DNA of 64,000 nt from Alteromonas sp. BMJM2 (GTDB lineage: Bacteria; Pseudomonadota; Gammaproteobacteria; Enterobacterales; Alteromonadaceae), in contig NZ_JAPVOT010000008.1 of NCBI RefSeq assembly GCF_027257845.1, forward strand, positions 148,445 to 212,444, in the 5' to 3' direction. Shown piece after piece: positions 28,502 through 37,711 of the stretch (within the stretch, counting starts at the first letter, position 1; each line of letters begins with the position of its first letter). Made by a program: the position numbers and the translations under genes. Under the pieces are notes generated by a model. The model did no database searches. It had not been told where the DNA came from and was given only the letters and a program-made list of their open reading frames with translations.

Positions 28502-28526
28502 CGCTGCACAAACTTTTTATATAAGC

Positions 28527-28553
28527 AAAAGGGGCCAGCGGGCCCCTTTCTTG
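28527..28553 (+). terminator. Terminator after sdaA
   Basis: Stem AAAGGGGCC/GGCCCCTTT with loop AGCG, then CTTGTTT, 26 bp past the stop. It separates sdaA from convergent cysB. Confidence 0.8.
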
Positions 28554-28604
28554 TTTGTACACCAAAATTTGGTAACAGGTATCGCGTCTTTTTTGTTGAG
28601 CTTG

Positions 28605-29582
<978 letters not shown>

Positions 29583-29788
29583 CTATACCGCTTCATTGCT
29601 CTTTATATACACTATACTCCTATACTTATAACCAAAACTACATTTTTTTAAAGGTTGATATTACTTAATAGCCATAATATTGTTCAAACGATGCTTAAAT
29701 TGAATAAAATTCAAAAACATGAATTCATTTTGCTTCGTTTTAATCTACATTATAAATAGGTTGTCGCCGCCCTGTTAACTGAGACTCA

Positions 29789-30490
29789 ATGACATCAAAC
29801 AAACAAATATCTGCCAAAATCGACTTTTCTTCAGTATTAGCCGCTGCTGTGCATGATATGAAAAACTCCTTGTTTTTACTTATTCAGTCAATAGAAGGTT
29901 TGAGAGACACATTATCAAAAGAAGACAGTGGCTCGAGAGAACAAGTTGCGAATGTGCACTATGAAGCCTCGCGATTGAATACGACGTTAGTGCAAATACT
30001 TTCTTTGTATCGGTCTGAGTTAGAAAGTATCCCTATCAGTTCGGATGAGTGCTTTGTTGCCGATTTAATTGACGATGTTGTAGGGTCAAACGCTTTTTAC
30101 ATAGAACAAAAAAACATCGAAGTCACTGTAAATGTTGATGAAGATGTAAGTTGGTATTTAGACAGCGAGCTTATTTATCTCTTGATAAACGATGTTATTG
30201 TCAACGCATTACGCTATGGCACATCTCGTATAGTCATACGGGCAAGCGTTGTCGATGATTATCTGTCAATAAAAATTGAAGACGATGGCAATGGGTATCC
30301 GGACGAAATGCTGTCTAAAAGTCATTCAACTTTGAGTAACTTTGAACTGAGCCAGGGCCGAACGGGGTTGGGTTTATTTTTCGCTAAACTGATAGCAGAC
30401 GCTCATTCGCACAACGATAAGGCGGGTATCATTTCACTGTCCAATGGCGGGAGTCTCGGCGGAAGTGTATTTGAAGTGAAAATACCGTAG
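29789..30490 (+). CDS. Small sensor histidine kinase without sensor domain
   Basis: A 233-residue kinase with only a dimerisation/phosphoacceptor part and an ATPase part. The H-box is AAAVHDMKNSLFLLIQSIEG, with phospho-accepting His at about residue 23. The N-box is NDVIVNALRYG, the G1 box EDDGNGYP, and the G2 box GRTGLGLFFAKLIADAH. There is no transmembrane segment and no PAS or GAF domain, so it must sense through another protein or in the cytosol. No receiver gene is adjacent. Two receiver-TPR proteins at 37.7 and 56.5 kb lack kinases of their own and are possible partners; this is inference. Confidence 0.88.
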   Translation: MTSNKQISAKIDFSSVLAAAVHDMKNSLFLLIQSIEGLRDTLSKEDSGSREQVANVHYEASRLNTTLVQILSLYRSELESIPISSDECFVADLIDDVVGSNAFYIEQKNIEVTVNVDEDVSWYLDSELIYLLINDVIVNALRYGTSRIVIRASVVDDYLSIKIEDDGNGYPDEMLSKSHSTLSNFELSQGRTGLGLFFAKLIADAHSHNDKAGIISLSNGGSLGGSVFEVKIP

Positions 30491-30648
30491 AATTAACCAA
30501 TAATAAGGCGGCCGATATAATGAGAACAAAAGCGAGCGTCGGCAACTGAGCCTAAATTTTATGTAGACAGTGTTTTTAAGATAGCATTTGTTGAACTATG
30601 TATTTAGAAATAATGTTTCGGAAATAATGAACTGATGGAACCACACGC

Positions 30649-31407
30649 ATGTACGTGATAATAATTATTCTAATTGTTGTATTGCTCATTGCCGCGATAT
30701 TTATAAACGCCATTCAGCAACATAGACAAAAGCAGGAAGCTGAGCGCAGAGCAGAATTAGCAAAACAAAAGACCATTGTTGATGAGACAGAAAATGTGCT
30801 TTCGGCTTGTACCAACATGCCCGTTTCCTCACGAATTATCGGTATTTTGCATAACCGCATGGCAAACGCGCTTAAAGCGATTGACAGTATTGCCCCAACG
30901 CGTGATGTAAAGCAACGCATTGAAAGTAGCAAACAAGCTGCAGACGCGTCACTTCAAACCGACGGTAGTGATAATGTTGACTTTGTACTGCCAGACAATG
31001 ACAAAACCATCATTCAATATATTCAAGCGGTTAAAAAGCTTCGTATTTTGTTGCGCTCTGAACACAGCAAAGGCCAAGTGGGTTCAAAGCTTTTTTCTGA
31101 AGAAGACAAACAGTTAGAAAGACTGCAAGTTAAGGTGAATGTGGAGACTCTGATTAAGCGAGGGCGAACAGCTCAATCGACAAATATGCTGGGGTCTGCT
31201 CGCCAGTATTTCGAAAAAGCAAAAATCGCATTAGAGAATCAAACCAATCATGATGAATACGTTTCATCAAAACTTGCTACGCTTAACGCATGGCTAAACG
31301 AAATTCAGTCTGACCTTAAAAGCGTTAACGAAAAAGACCGTGCGAGAAAGCAAGAGGAAGAACGGGACGAGCTTGACGAACTCTTTGCACCTAAGAAAAA
31401 ATGGTAA
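30649..31407 (+). CDS. Membrane-anchored coiled-coil protein, unknown function
   Basis: A 252-residue protein that I cannot assign to a named family. Residues 1-22 are one hydrophobic segment (VIIIILIVVLLIAAIFINAI) without a cleavage site, so it is probably anchored in the inner membrane with the rest in the cytosol. The basic residues HRQKQEAERR follow directly. The body is highly charged and helical, with likely coiled coil at 20-45 and 205-245. The stretch ARQYFEKAKIALEN near residue 185 looks TPR-like. It ends ELDELFAPKKKW. It follows the small histidine kinase by 158 bp and could be cotranscribed. Confidence 0.75.
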   Translation: MYVIIIILIVVLLIAAIFINAIQQHRQKQEAERRAELAKQKTIVDETENVLSACTNMPVSSRIIGILHNRMANALKAIDSIAPTRDVKQRIESSKQAADASLQTDGSDNVDFVLPDNDKTIIQYIQAVKKLRILLRSEHSKGQVGSKLFSEEDKQLERLQVKVNVETLIKRGRTAQSTNMLGSARQYFEKAKIALENQTNHDEYVSSKLATLNAWLNEIQSDLKSVNEKDRARKQEEERDELDELFAPKKKW

Positions 31408-31470
31408 CGCTTTACATGCATTTAATACTGCCGTGTGCTTAGCTTAATCACGGCCTATTCGGCAAACATC

Positions 31471-32436
31471 TTATTCACTAGCATAGCGCTCTGTGGTCAG
31501 CTGCCACAGAGTTTGCGCTGATACAGATAGCCCTCGTCGCTCGTTTCTTAATAGTCCCACTCGTTTACACAATAAACCTTCATTAAAAGGTGCTTTGTCA
31601 GAGGGTTCTCTATCACAGGGGGATGCATCAGAAGACGCTTCTGAAGAATTTACCTTTGAAAAAGGAAGCGCGATAAGACCCAATGCTTCCATCTGCTGTT
31701 GACAAATTGATGGCATGATAGAAATTCCCAAACCACTTTTGATCAGTTTACCTAACGTAGCCAACTGCCCGGTTTCTGCCACAATATTGGGTTCGCCATA
31801 TTGTAACAACTCAGCTTCAGTCCACTTTCTTACCGCTGAACCACGATTCATCATCACCAGAGGAAAATTAAGGCACTGCTGCCAGCTCGCTTTATTATTG
31901 AATTTTGCAGCCTGCTCTACTGATGCTACAACGACAAAGCGATCCGTGAACAAGCTCTCAAACTCTAAGCCCTCTTTATGTTCAGGTTCAAAGGTAAAGC
32001 CAATTTCTGCACGTCCGTTTCTTATCTCCTGAACGACTTGCTCCATTACTACGTCTACAACGCGAAGGTTAATATTGGGCGCTTTGTGATGAAAGTCGTG
32101 CAGCAGACTCGGTAAATGTGACTCTGCGAATGACGGCATTGCGGCAATGGTAAGCTGACCTTTTGCCATTGCGAATAAATTCTGAATATCCGAAAATGTA
32201 TTATCCCAGTCTCTACTTAAGCGAAGTGCGTTGGGTAGCAAAGCCTCTCCCTCGGGGGTTAAACTGACATTTCGTGTGTTTCTCTTGAATAATCTTCCAC
32301 CTAATTCAGCTTCCATTTTCTTTATTGAAGAAGACAGCGCAGGCTGAGTGAGGAAAAGCTTGGCAGCCGCCTCTGCGAACGTTGTAGAGTGAGCAACTTC
32401 GATGAATGCACGCAGGTGACGATAGGAAATGTTCAT
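31471..32436 (-). CDS. LysR-family regulator, probably of the adjacent CoA-transferase genes
   Basis: A 321-residue LysR-type regulator. The N-terminal helix-turn-helix reads AEAAAKLFLTQPALSSSIKK, followed by LGGRLFKRNTRNVSLTPEGE; the effector-binding domain fills 90-290. Near the C-terminus there is an unusual polar insert (SSEASSDASPCDREPSDKAP) not expected in the fold. It is divergent from the CoA-transferase genes with 104 bp between, the standard arrangement for a LysR regulator and its target. A perfect inverted repeat just upstream of its start could be its own site. Confidence 0.9.
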   Translation of the reverse strand: MNISYRHLRAFIEVAHSTTFAEAAAKLFLTQPALSSSIKKMEAELGGRLFKRNTRNVSLTPEGEALLPNALRLSRDWDNTFSDIQNLFAMAKGQLTIAAMPSFAESHLPSLLHDFHHKAPNINLRVVDVVMEQVVQEIRNGRAEIGFTFEPEHKEGLEFESLFTDRFVVVASVEQAAKFNNKASWQQCLNFPLVMMNRGSAVRKWTEAELLQYGEPNIVAETGQLATLGKLIKSGLGISIMPSICQQQMEALGLIALPFSKVNSSEASSDASPCDREPSDKAPFNEGLLCKRVGLLRNERRGLSVSAQTLWQLTTERYASE

Positions 32437-32440
32437 GGCA

Positions 32441-32463
32441 ATTAATAACTTTATTTTATTAAT
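32441..32463. promoter_or_regulatory. Candidate LysR operator
   Basis: ATTAATAA and TTATTAAT, 8-bp perfect arms around 7 bases (CTTTATT), immediately upstream of the LysR-type gene and about 80 bp upstream of the CoA-transferase start. Symmetric sites of this size with a T...A pattern are usual for LysR regulators. The high A+T content lowers significance. Confidence 0.4.
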
Positions 32464-32540
32464 AAGAAGATAAATTCAATTTTACATAAGTTGCTACAGA
32501 ACAGATACTATTTGTTAACAATCCATTAGTGGAGAATTAA

Positions 32541-33248
32541 ATGGCTGGATTTAATAAAGTAGTTAACACATATGAAGAGGCACTCTCGGGGTTATCGGAC
32601 TCAATGACGGTGATAGCCGGAGGATTTGGTCTTTGTGGTATTCCTGAAGGTTTGATTGCACATATTAAAACCATGGGCGTAAAAGATCTTACTGTCGTAT
32701 CGAACAACTGTGGCGTCGATGGATTCGGATTAGGCTTACTCCTAGAAGATAAGCAAATTTCTAAAATGGTGTCGTCTTATGTTGGCGAAAATGCATTATT
32801 CGAGAAACAGTTGTTAAACGGTGAACTTGAGGTAGAGCTAACGCCTCAAGGTACCCTGGCCGAGAAAATGCGCGCTGGTGGTGCAGGAATTCCAGCGTTC
32901 TATACCGCTACTGGTTATGGAACCCCTGTGGGCGAAGGCAAAGAAGTTAAAGAATTTGATGGCCGTCCGTATATACTAGAACACGCCATTACTGGCGATT
33001 TTGCCATTGTGAAAGCGTGGAAAGCCGACAAGTTTGGGAACTGTGTATTTAGACACACAGCGCAAAATTTTAACCCAATGGCGGCAACAGCAGGCAAAAT
33101 TACGGTAGTGGAAGTAGAAGAGATCGTAGAGCCTGGAACCTTGTCTCCTAGCGAAATTCATACGCCGGGGATCTACGTTAACCGCATTATTAAAGGCGAA
33201 TTTGAAAAACGTATAGAGCGCCGTGTAGTAACGAAGGAGGACGTGTAA
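32541..33248 (+). CDS. scoA: 3-oxoacid CoA-transferase subunit A
   Basis: Alpha subunit of a family I CoA-transferase, which moves CoA from succinyl-CoA (or acetyl-CoA) to a 3-keto acid such as acetoacetate. The 235 residues show the glycine-rich signature [14 protein letters not shown] near residue 30 and [17 protein letters not shown]. Late motifs [20 protein letters not shown] and [20 protein letters not shown] are typical of the succinyl-CoA:3-ketoacid group. GGAGAATTAA precedes the ATG. The next gene overlaps by one base. Whether the acceptor is acetoacetate or another acid is not decided. Confidence 0.92.
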   Translation: MAGFNKVVNTYEEALSGLSDSMTVIAGGFGLCGIPEGLIAHIKTMGVKDLTVVSNNCGVDGFGLGLLLEDKQISKMVSSYVGENALFEKQLLNGELEVELTPQGTLAEKMRAGGAGIPAFYTATGYGTPVGEGKEVKEFDGRPYILEHAITGDFAIVKAWKADKFGNCVFRHTAQNFNPMAATAGKITVVEVEEIVEPGTLSPSEIHTPGIYVNRIIKGEFEKRIERRVVTKEDV

Positions 33249-33904
33249 TGGCTTTAACGAGAGACCAAATTGCAATGCGAGTTGCACAAGAGTTTAAAGA
33301 CGGTGACTACGTAAACCTCGGTATCGGCATTCCTACCCTTGCAGCCAATTATGTGCCTGGTGACATCAGCGTTATGCTTCAATCAGAAAACGGCTTATTA
33401 GGAATGGGACGATACCCAACCGAGGCCGAAGTTGACGCAGACATGATTAATGCAGGTAAAGAGACCGTGACGGCGACCATTGGCGCATCAATATTTAATA
33501 GTGCAGAAAGTTTTGCCATGATCCGAGGTGGCCATGTGGACTTTACGGTGCTCGGTGCCTTTGAGGTTGATGTGTCTGGCAATATTGCGTCTTGGATGAT
33601 CCCTGGAAAGCTTGTTAAGGGTATGGGCGGTGCAATGGATTTGGTAGCAGGCGCTAAAAATATCATTGTGACTATGACTCACACAGATAAACACGGTAAC
33701 TCAAAACTTCTACCAGCGTGTACGCTCCCCCTAACAGGCGTAAACTGTATAACGCGTATTATCACTGATCTCGCCGTTCTATCCGTAGAGAACGGTGCTT
33801 TCGTATTGCAGGAAAAAGCGCCTGGTGTATCTGTAGAAGAGATTAAAGAGAAAACCATTGGTAAGCTTATTGTGCCAGATGATGTAGCAGAAATGGTGTT
33901 ATAA
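33248..33904 (+). CDS. scoB: 3-oxoacid CoA-transferase subunit B
   Basis: Beta subunit carrying the active site. It has 218 residues; the catalytic glutamate is in LQSENGLLGMG near residue 46. Other conserved stretches are NLGIGIPTLAANYVP, GGHVDFTVLGAFEVD and PGKLVKGMGGAMDLV. The start overlaps the subunit A stop (TAATG) and is preceded by a strong AAGGAGG site. The heteromer is needed for activity. A large structured terminator follows about 95 bp downstream. Confidence 0.94.
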   Translation: MALTRDQIAMRVAQEFKDGDYVNLGIGIPTLAANYVPGDISVMLQSENGLLGMGRYPTEAEVDADMINAGKETVTATIGASIFNSAESFAMIRGGHVDFTVLGAFEVDVSGNIASWMIPGKLVKGMGGAMDLVAGAKNIIVTMTHTDKHGNSKLLPACTLPLTGVNCITRIITDLAVLSVENGAFVLQEKAPGVSVEEIKEKTIGKLIVPDDVAEMVL

Positions 33905-33998
33905 AATCTATTGGGTGATTGCAAAGCAATGATGACAGCGCATGTAAAATATGTATCTGCTCCCATGTTGTCAACAAGCACGCTAGACGATATTAACT

Positions 33999-34080
33999 AA
34001 AAGCTGGAAGATAATGAGCTAATCGCATAAGGGGTTAATACCTTCACTGTGCGCATTGTGAAAGTTCTTCCGGCTTTTTT
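33999..34080 (+). terminator. Large structured terminator after scoAB
   Basis: AAAAGCTGGAAGA (33999-34011) pairs without mismatch, apart from one G-U, with TCTTCCGGCTTTT (34066-34078), followed by TTG and another T-rich run. The 54-nt apical part is far larger than a normal terminator loop and has its own possible hairpins (AAGG...CCTT, TTCAC...GTGAA). It probably ends the scoAB transcript, but could also be the 3' half of a small RNA. Confidence 0.55.
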
Positions 34081-34180
34081 GCTTTTTATGGCTATGTTTT
34101 CACTGAATAGATATCACTTACTTTCAAATCAGTAGCCTTTAAGGGATAATGCCCACGAATATTCACATAGAGGCTCTACC

Positions 34181-35512
34181 TTGCTAGTTACTGACTTACC
34201 GGTTCATCATAAAATTATCTCCAAACTTGAAAGTAAGAACATCACCACCCTTACGGAAATTCAGGAGCGGACAATGCTACCCGGTATTCAGGGTAAGGAC
34301 ATTATCGCGTCCTCAAAGACAGGCTCAGGTAAGACTTTCGCCTTCTTAGTACCTGCGATTAATCGTCTCATGTCTCAAAAAGCACTGAGTCGACAAGACC
34401 CTCGTGCACTTATACTTGCTCCAACCAGAGAACTGGCGAAGCAAGTTTTTATTGAAGCAAAGTCAATGTGTAGTGGCCTAAGTTTGTCCTGCGAACTCAT
34501 TGTTGGCGGTGAAAACTTCAACGACCAAGTAAAAGGTTTGCGTCGCAATCCTCATATTATTGTGGGCACCGCTGGCCGTATAGCCGACCACTTGATTGGC
34601 AAAAGCATGTATTTAAACGGCTTAGAACTACTCATTTTTGATGAAGCTGACCGCATGCTTGATTTGGGTTTTGCCGCTCAGCTTAAGTTAATTAATACCT
34701 ACGCCGACCACAGAAAGCGTCAAACCATGTTGTTTTCCGCCACCCTCGATAACATTGAGCTTAAGCACATGACAACGCAACTCACTCATTCAGCGGTAAG
34801 AGTGGCTGTGGGTAGCTCTACGGGCGAGCATGGCGATATAGAACAAACCTGCTTTTTTGCTGATAACGTGAGTAATAAAGACGAAATCCTTCGGTTTGAA
34901 CTCGCTAAACGAGAGTACAACCAAGCGATTGTGTTCACCGCTACCCGCGAAGATACCGATAGGATTGCTGCAATACTCAACGAAGATAACCTTGAGGCTA
35001 TCGCCTTAAGAGGTGATTTAGCTCAGCATCAACGTGCTTCTATCATGAGCAGTTTTTCTAGAGGCCAGCAAAGTGTTCTGGTAACAACGGATTTAGCTTC
35101 TCGTGGTTTAGACTTATCAAAAGTCGGTTTAGTAGTTAACTTCGACCTTCCCAAAAATGCCGATGAATATATTCACCGAATTGGACGTACCGGCCGAGCA
35201 GGACAAAAAGGCGAAGCTTTCTCTCTTGTTGGTCCAAGAGACTGGAACAGTTTCGAGGCACTTAAAACTCATCTTCAATACGCCCTTGAATGTAAACCTC
35301 ATGATGAATTTAGTGCAAAATTTGAAGGTTTCACTAAGAAGAAGAGTACGCAGAGTAAAGGAAAACCAATAACAGGCAAAAACCGTGATGCTAAGCCTGT
35401 TAGAGCAAAGCCTGTAAGACGTGTTGACCCTATGGAAGGTGCGGATATTGGAATGGTGCCGGTGAAGCGCAAGCCCCGTAATACTAGTGAGCCTGATTCT
35501 GAGGAAGAATAG
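34181..35512 (+). CDS. DEAD-box ATP-dependent RNA helicase
   Basis: Cytosolic RNA helicase of 443 residues. The start is a TTG at 34181 with AGAGG upstream; no ATG is suitable before the Q motif (TLTEIQERTMLPG, Q28). Walker A is SSKTGSGKT (44-52), the DEAD box D154-D157 (IFDEADRML), motif III SAT, and the second RecA domain has VTTDLASRGLDL and HRIGRTGRAGQ. The C-terminal tail from about 385 is basic and low in complexity (KKKSTQSKGKP), likely for RNA binding. It resembles the SrmB/RhlE class; the exact member is unclear. Monocistronic with a terminator. Confidence 0.93.
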   Translation: MLVTDLPVHHKIISKLESKNITTLTEIQERTMLPGIQGKDIIASSKTGSGKTFAFLVPAINRLMSQKALSRQDPRALILAPTRELAKQVFIEAKSMCSGLSLSCELIVGGENFNDQVKGLRRNPHIIVGTAGRIADHLIGKSMYLNGLELLIFDEADRMLDLGFAAQLKLINTYADHRKRQTMLFSATLDNIELKHMTTQLTHSAVRVAVGSSTGEHGDIEQTCFFADNVSNKDEILRFELAKREYNQAIVFTATREDTDRIAAILNEDNLEAIALRGDLAQHQRASIMSSFSRGQQSVLVTTDLASRGLDLSKVGLVVNFDLPKNADEYIHRIGRTGRAGQKGEAFSLVGPRDWNSFEALKTHLQYALECKPHDEFSAKFEGFTKKKSTQSKGKPITGKNRDAKPVRAKPVRRVDPMEGADIGMVPVKRKPRNTSEPDSEEE

Positions 35513-35546
35513 TCAATCAAACACTCACGGGTGCTAATACAAAAAA

Positions 35547-35570
35547 AGCGAGCTTATGCTCGCTTTTTTT
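35547..35570 (+). terminator. Terminator after the helicase gene
   Basis: Stem AAGCGAGC/GCTCGCTT with loop TTAT and T run after it; A run before it on the plus strand lets it act for the convergent EF-hand gene as well. Confidence 0.85.
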
Positions 35571-35604
35571 GTTCGTGTTTGAAATGGCCGTTATTGCAAA
35601 CGTA

Positions 35605-35853
35605 TTAGTATTCCCACCAACACTCTTGCCACCATTCTAAAAACTCTTCGAAGTCTATATAACCGTCGTCATTGCCGTCGATTAATTTAAAGCCTTCTTC
35701 AACGTGGCTCGCCTTAGTTTTCGGCGAAATAATGGTTAAAAGCTCAATAAACTCGGTTAAATCTATTTGACCATTTCCGTCACGGTCAAAAAAACTGAAG
35801 TCTTTTCTTATCTCTTCAATTTTTGCATCTGAAAGTTGAGTACTCACTCTCAT
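35605..35853 (-). CDS. Small two-EF-hand calcium-binding protein
   Basis: An 82-residue protein made almost entirely of one calmodulin-like EF-hand pair. Loop 1 is DRDGNGQIDLTE (residues 23-34) and loop 2 is DGNDDGYIDFEE (59-70); both keep acidic residues at positions 1, 3 or 5, and 12, and Gly at 6, so both should bind Ca2+. There is no signal peptide, so it is cytosolic. It ends with a Trp-rich tail (EWWQECWWEY). It lies 53 bp after trhO on the same strand. A stand-alone calmodulin-like protein is unusual but known in some proteobacteria; partners are unknown. Confidence 0.88.
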   Translation of the reverse strand: MRVSTQLSDAKIEEIRKDFSFFDRDGNGQIDLTEFIELLTIISPKTKASHVEEGFKLIDGNDDGYIDFEEFLEWWQECWWEY

Positions 35854-35906
35854 TCCTTAAAAAACAACAACGATGGGGTGAGTGTATCGTCTCTCCTTTC
35901 GAGTGT

Positions 35907-36929
35907 CTATGCCTCTTTTTCTTTTGCCTTTTCATTTGCTTTTAAGGCGCGATTACGCTGTGCTTGAGCTTTCTCTAAGCGCTTTTGTTCCATGGTCAGT
36001 CTAGCGTCTGTTCCGACGTGTTCTTGCTGTCTAGCTTTCGCTAGCTGTACCTGCTTCTCACGCTCTCTAAATCGAGAGATTTGATCTTCAGTATGGGTGC
36101 CGTGGCAATGGGGACAGCTCACTCCTGGCTCGTATTTATCACTCTCTTTATCTTCTGCAGTGATGGGTAAACGACACGCATAACATTGCTCGTAATGACT
36201 CTTCTCTAAGTCGTGATTGACCGCCACTCTATTATCAAAAACAAAACAATCACCTTCCCACAAGGATTCCTCTTTTGGTACATCCTCTAGGTATTGTAGA
36301 ATTCCGCCCTCTAAGTGATAAACGTCTTCAAAACCTTGTTCTTTGAGATAGGCAGTAGATTTTTCGCAGCGTATTCCGCCTGTGCAGAACATGGCAACTT
36401 TCTTGTTTTTAGCCGGATCTAGGGATTTAGCGACGTACTCAGGAAATTCCCTGAAGGTGTCGGTTTTTGGGTCTATCGCGTTTTTAAACGTACCAATTTC
36501 TATTTCATAGCCATTACGTGTGTCGATAACGGTAACGTCTGGGTCGCTTATTAACTCATTCCATTCACTGGGCTTTACGTAGGTACCTACGGTTTGCCGA
36601 GGGTCTATCCCTTCAACACCCATGGTGACAATTTCTTTTTTAAGTTTTACTTTAGTGCGATAGAAAGGCTGCTCATCGTGAAGAGACTCTTTACAGGAAA
36701 TAGGGTTAATCCGCTCGTCACTATTTAGGTAACTGATTAATGCATCGATACCTTCTCTGGGACCAGAAACGGTTCCGTTTATCCCTTCATGAGCGAGTAG
36801 AAGCGTGCCTCTGATGCCATTTTTTTCCATGACGTCAGTAAGTGGCTGGCGCATCTCCTTAAAGTTTTCAAGCGCGACGAACTTGTACATCGCGCATACA
36901 ATATATTTTGATTCAGATTGTGTAGACAT
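35907..36929 (-). CDS. trhO: tRNA uridine-5-hydroxylase, rhodanese-type
   Basis: TrhO (formerly YceA) makes 5-hydroxyuridine at the wobble position U34 of some tRNAs, using oxygen. The 340 residues show the N-terminal acylphosphatase-like domain ([20 protein letters not shown]), a central rhodanese domain with [20 protein letters not shown], where the first cysteine is the active-site residue, and a cysteine-rich C-terminal part ([24 protein letters not shown]). The far C-terminus is basic and helical. Monocistronic or followed by the EF-hand gene. Confidence 0.95.
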   Translation of the reverse strand: MSTQSESKYIVCAMYKFVALENFKEMRQPLTDVMEKNGIRGTLLLAHEGINGTVSGPREGIDALISYLNSDERINPISCKESLHDEQPFYRTKVKLKKEIVTMGVEGIDPRQTVGTYVKPSEWNELISDPDVTVIDTRNGYEIEIGTFKNAIDPKTDTFREFPEYVAKSLDPAKNKKVAMFCTGGIRCEKSTAYLKEQGFEDVYHLEGGILQYLEDVPKEESLWEGDCFVFDNRVAVNHDLEKSHYEQCYACRLPITAEDKESDKYEPGVSCPHCHGTHTEDQISRFREREKQVQLAKARQQEHVGTDARLTMEQKRLEKAQAQRNRALKANEKAKEKEA

Positions 36930-37061
36930 TATTTTAACCTTTGCTGATTGGAGCGTAAGACCAGTGCAAAATGCGGCGCGCAGTATACCAAAACGATAGG
37001 TAAAACCAATGGGAAAATCGAACGAAGTTTATTACAGTAGATCTAAATCAACAAAACTGCC

Positions 37062-37580
37062 CTACACTGCCATCCTAACATGCTCTTCATTTTCGTCCTT
37101 GGCGCTAATAATGTCATACAGCATAGTATTGTCTTCTTCGATGTCACTCTTGTAAATATTGGCTAAACGCTTTTGAGTCCCCAGACTGCAGTTATTCTTA
37201 ACATCATCGGGTATGCGTGACGCGTCGTCAAATTGGGCAAGCGGTGAAGGGTTCATCGATAAGAATAAGCGAGCAGAGGCTAAATCAGATGACATGAGTG
37301 ATCCCAACGTAGCCATATTCGCCCAATCTTTATCTGCAGCTTGTAATGCGGGCTGTCTGTAGTGACTCAGGTTACTTATTTCGTTTTGATAGGGTGAGTC
37401 TTCGCTCTTTGCATGTGGCGTTAAATGTATAGGATGGGCTAACGCATTTTGATGCATGGCTAGATACAGAGCAAACAAGCGACCTTGTGAGGAGGCTTTT
37501 GCCAATGCACCGTTAAACTCCCAGCGGTAACTAGGGTCCAATTCAACGGTACTGTTTGAATTGACTTGCTCAACGCTCAT
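37062..37580 (-). CDS. Hypothetical protein
   Basis: A 172-residue protein that I do not recognise. There is no signal peptide or membrane segment. The composition is polar with a helical central part (SLMSSDLASARLFLSMNPSP) and an N-terminal WEFNGALAKASSQGRLFALY. The ATG at 37578-37580 fits the frame. It is divergent from the receiver-TPR gene by 131 bp, so it may be related to that signalling protein, but no evidence beyond position supports it. Confidence 0.65.
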   Translation of the reverse strand: MSVEQVNSNSTVELDPSYRWEFNGALAKASSQGRLFALYLAMHQNALAHPIHLTPHAKSEDSPYQNEISNLSHYRQPALQAADKDWANMATLGSLMSSDLASARLFLSMNPSPLAQFDDASRIPDDVKNNCSLGTQKRLANIYKSDIEEDNTMLYDIISAKDENEEHVRMAV

Positions 37581-37711
37581 GATGAAAAACTGTAGTGATA
37601 TTCATACGTTAGTTGTCGGCTGAATAATAATATTCTGAAGGATCAAATTGCTCATTACACATTTTTAAACCATCATTATGTTTTCTCGCTCTGCAAATCT
37701 TTGAGGATGCA

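Noticed and set aside
33905..33999. Readthrough frame of scoB ending just before the structured terminator
   Set aside because: It lacks a ribosome site and a start of its own. It is in frame with scoB but separated by a normal TAA stop.
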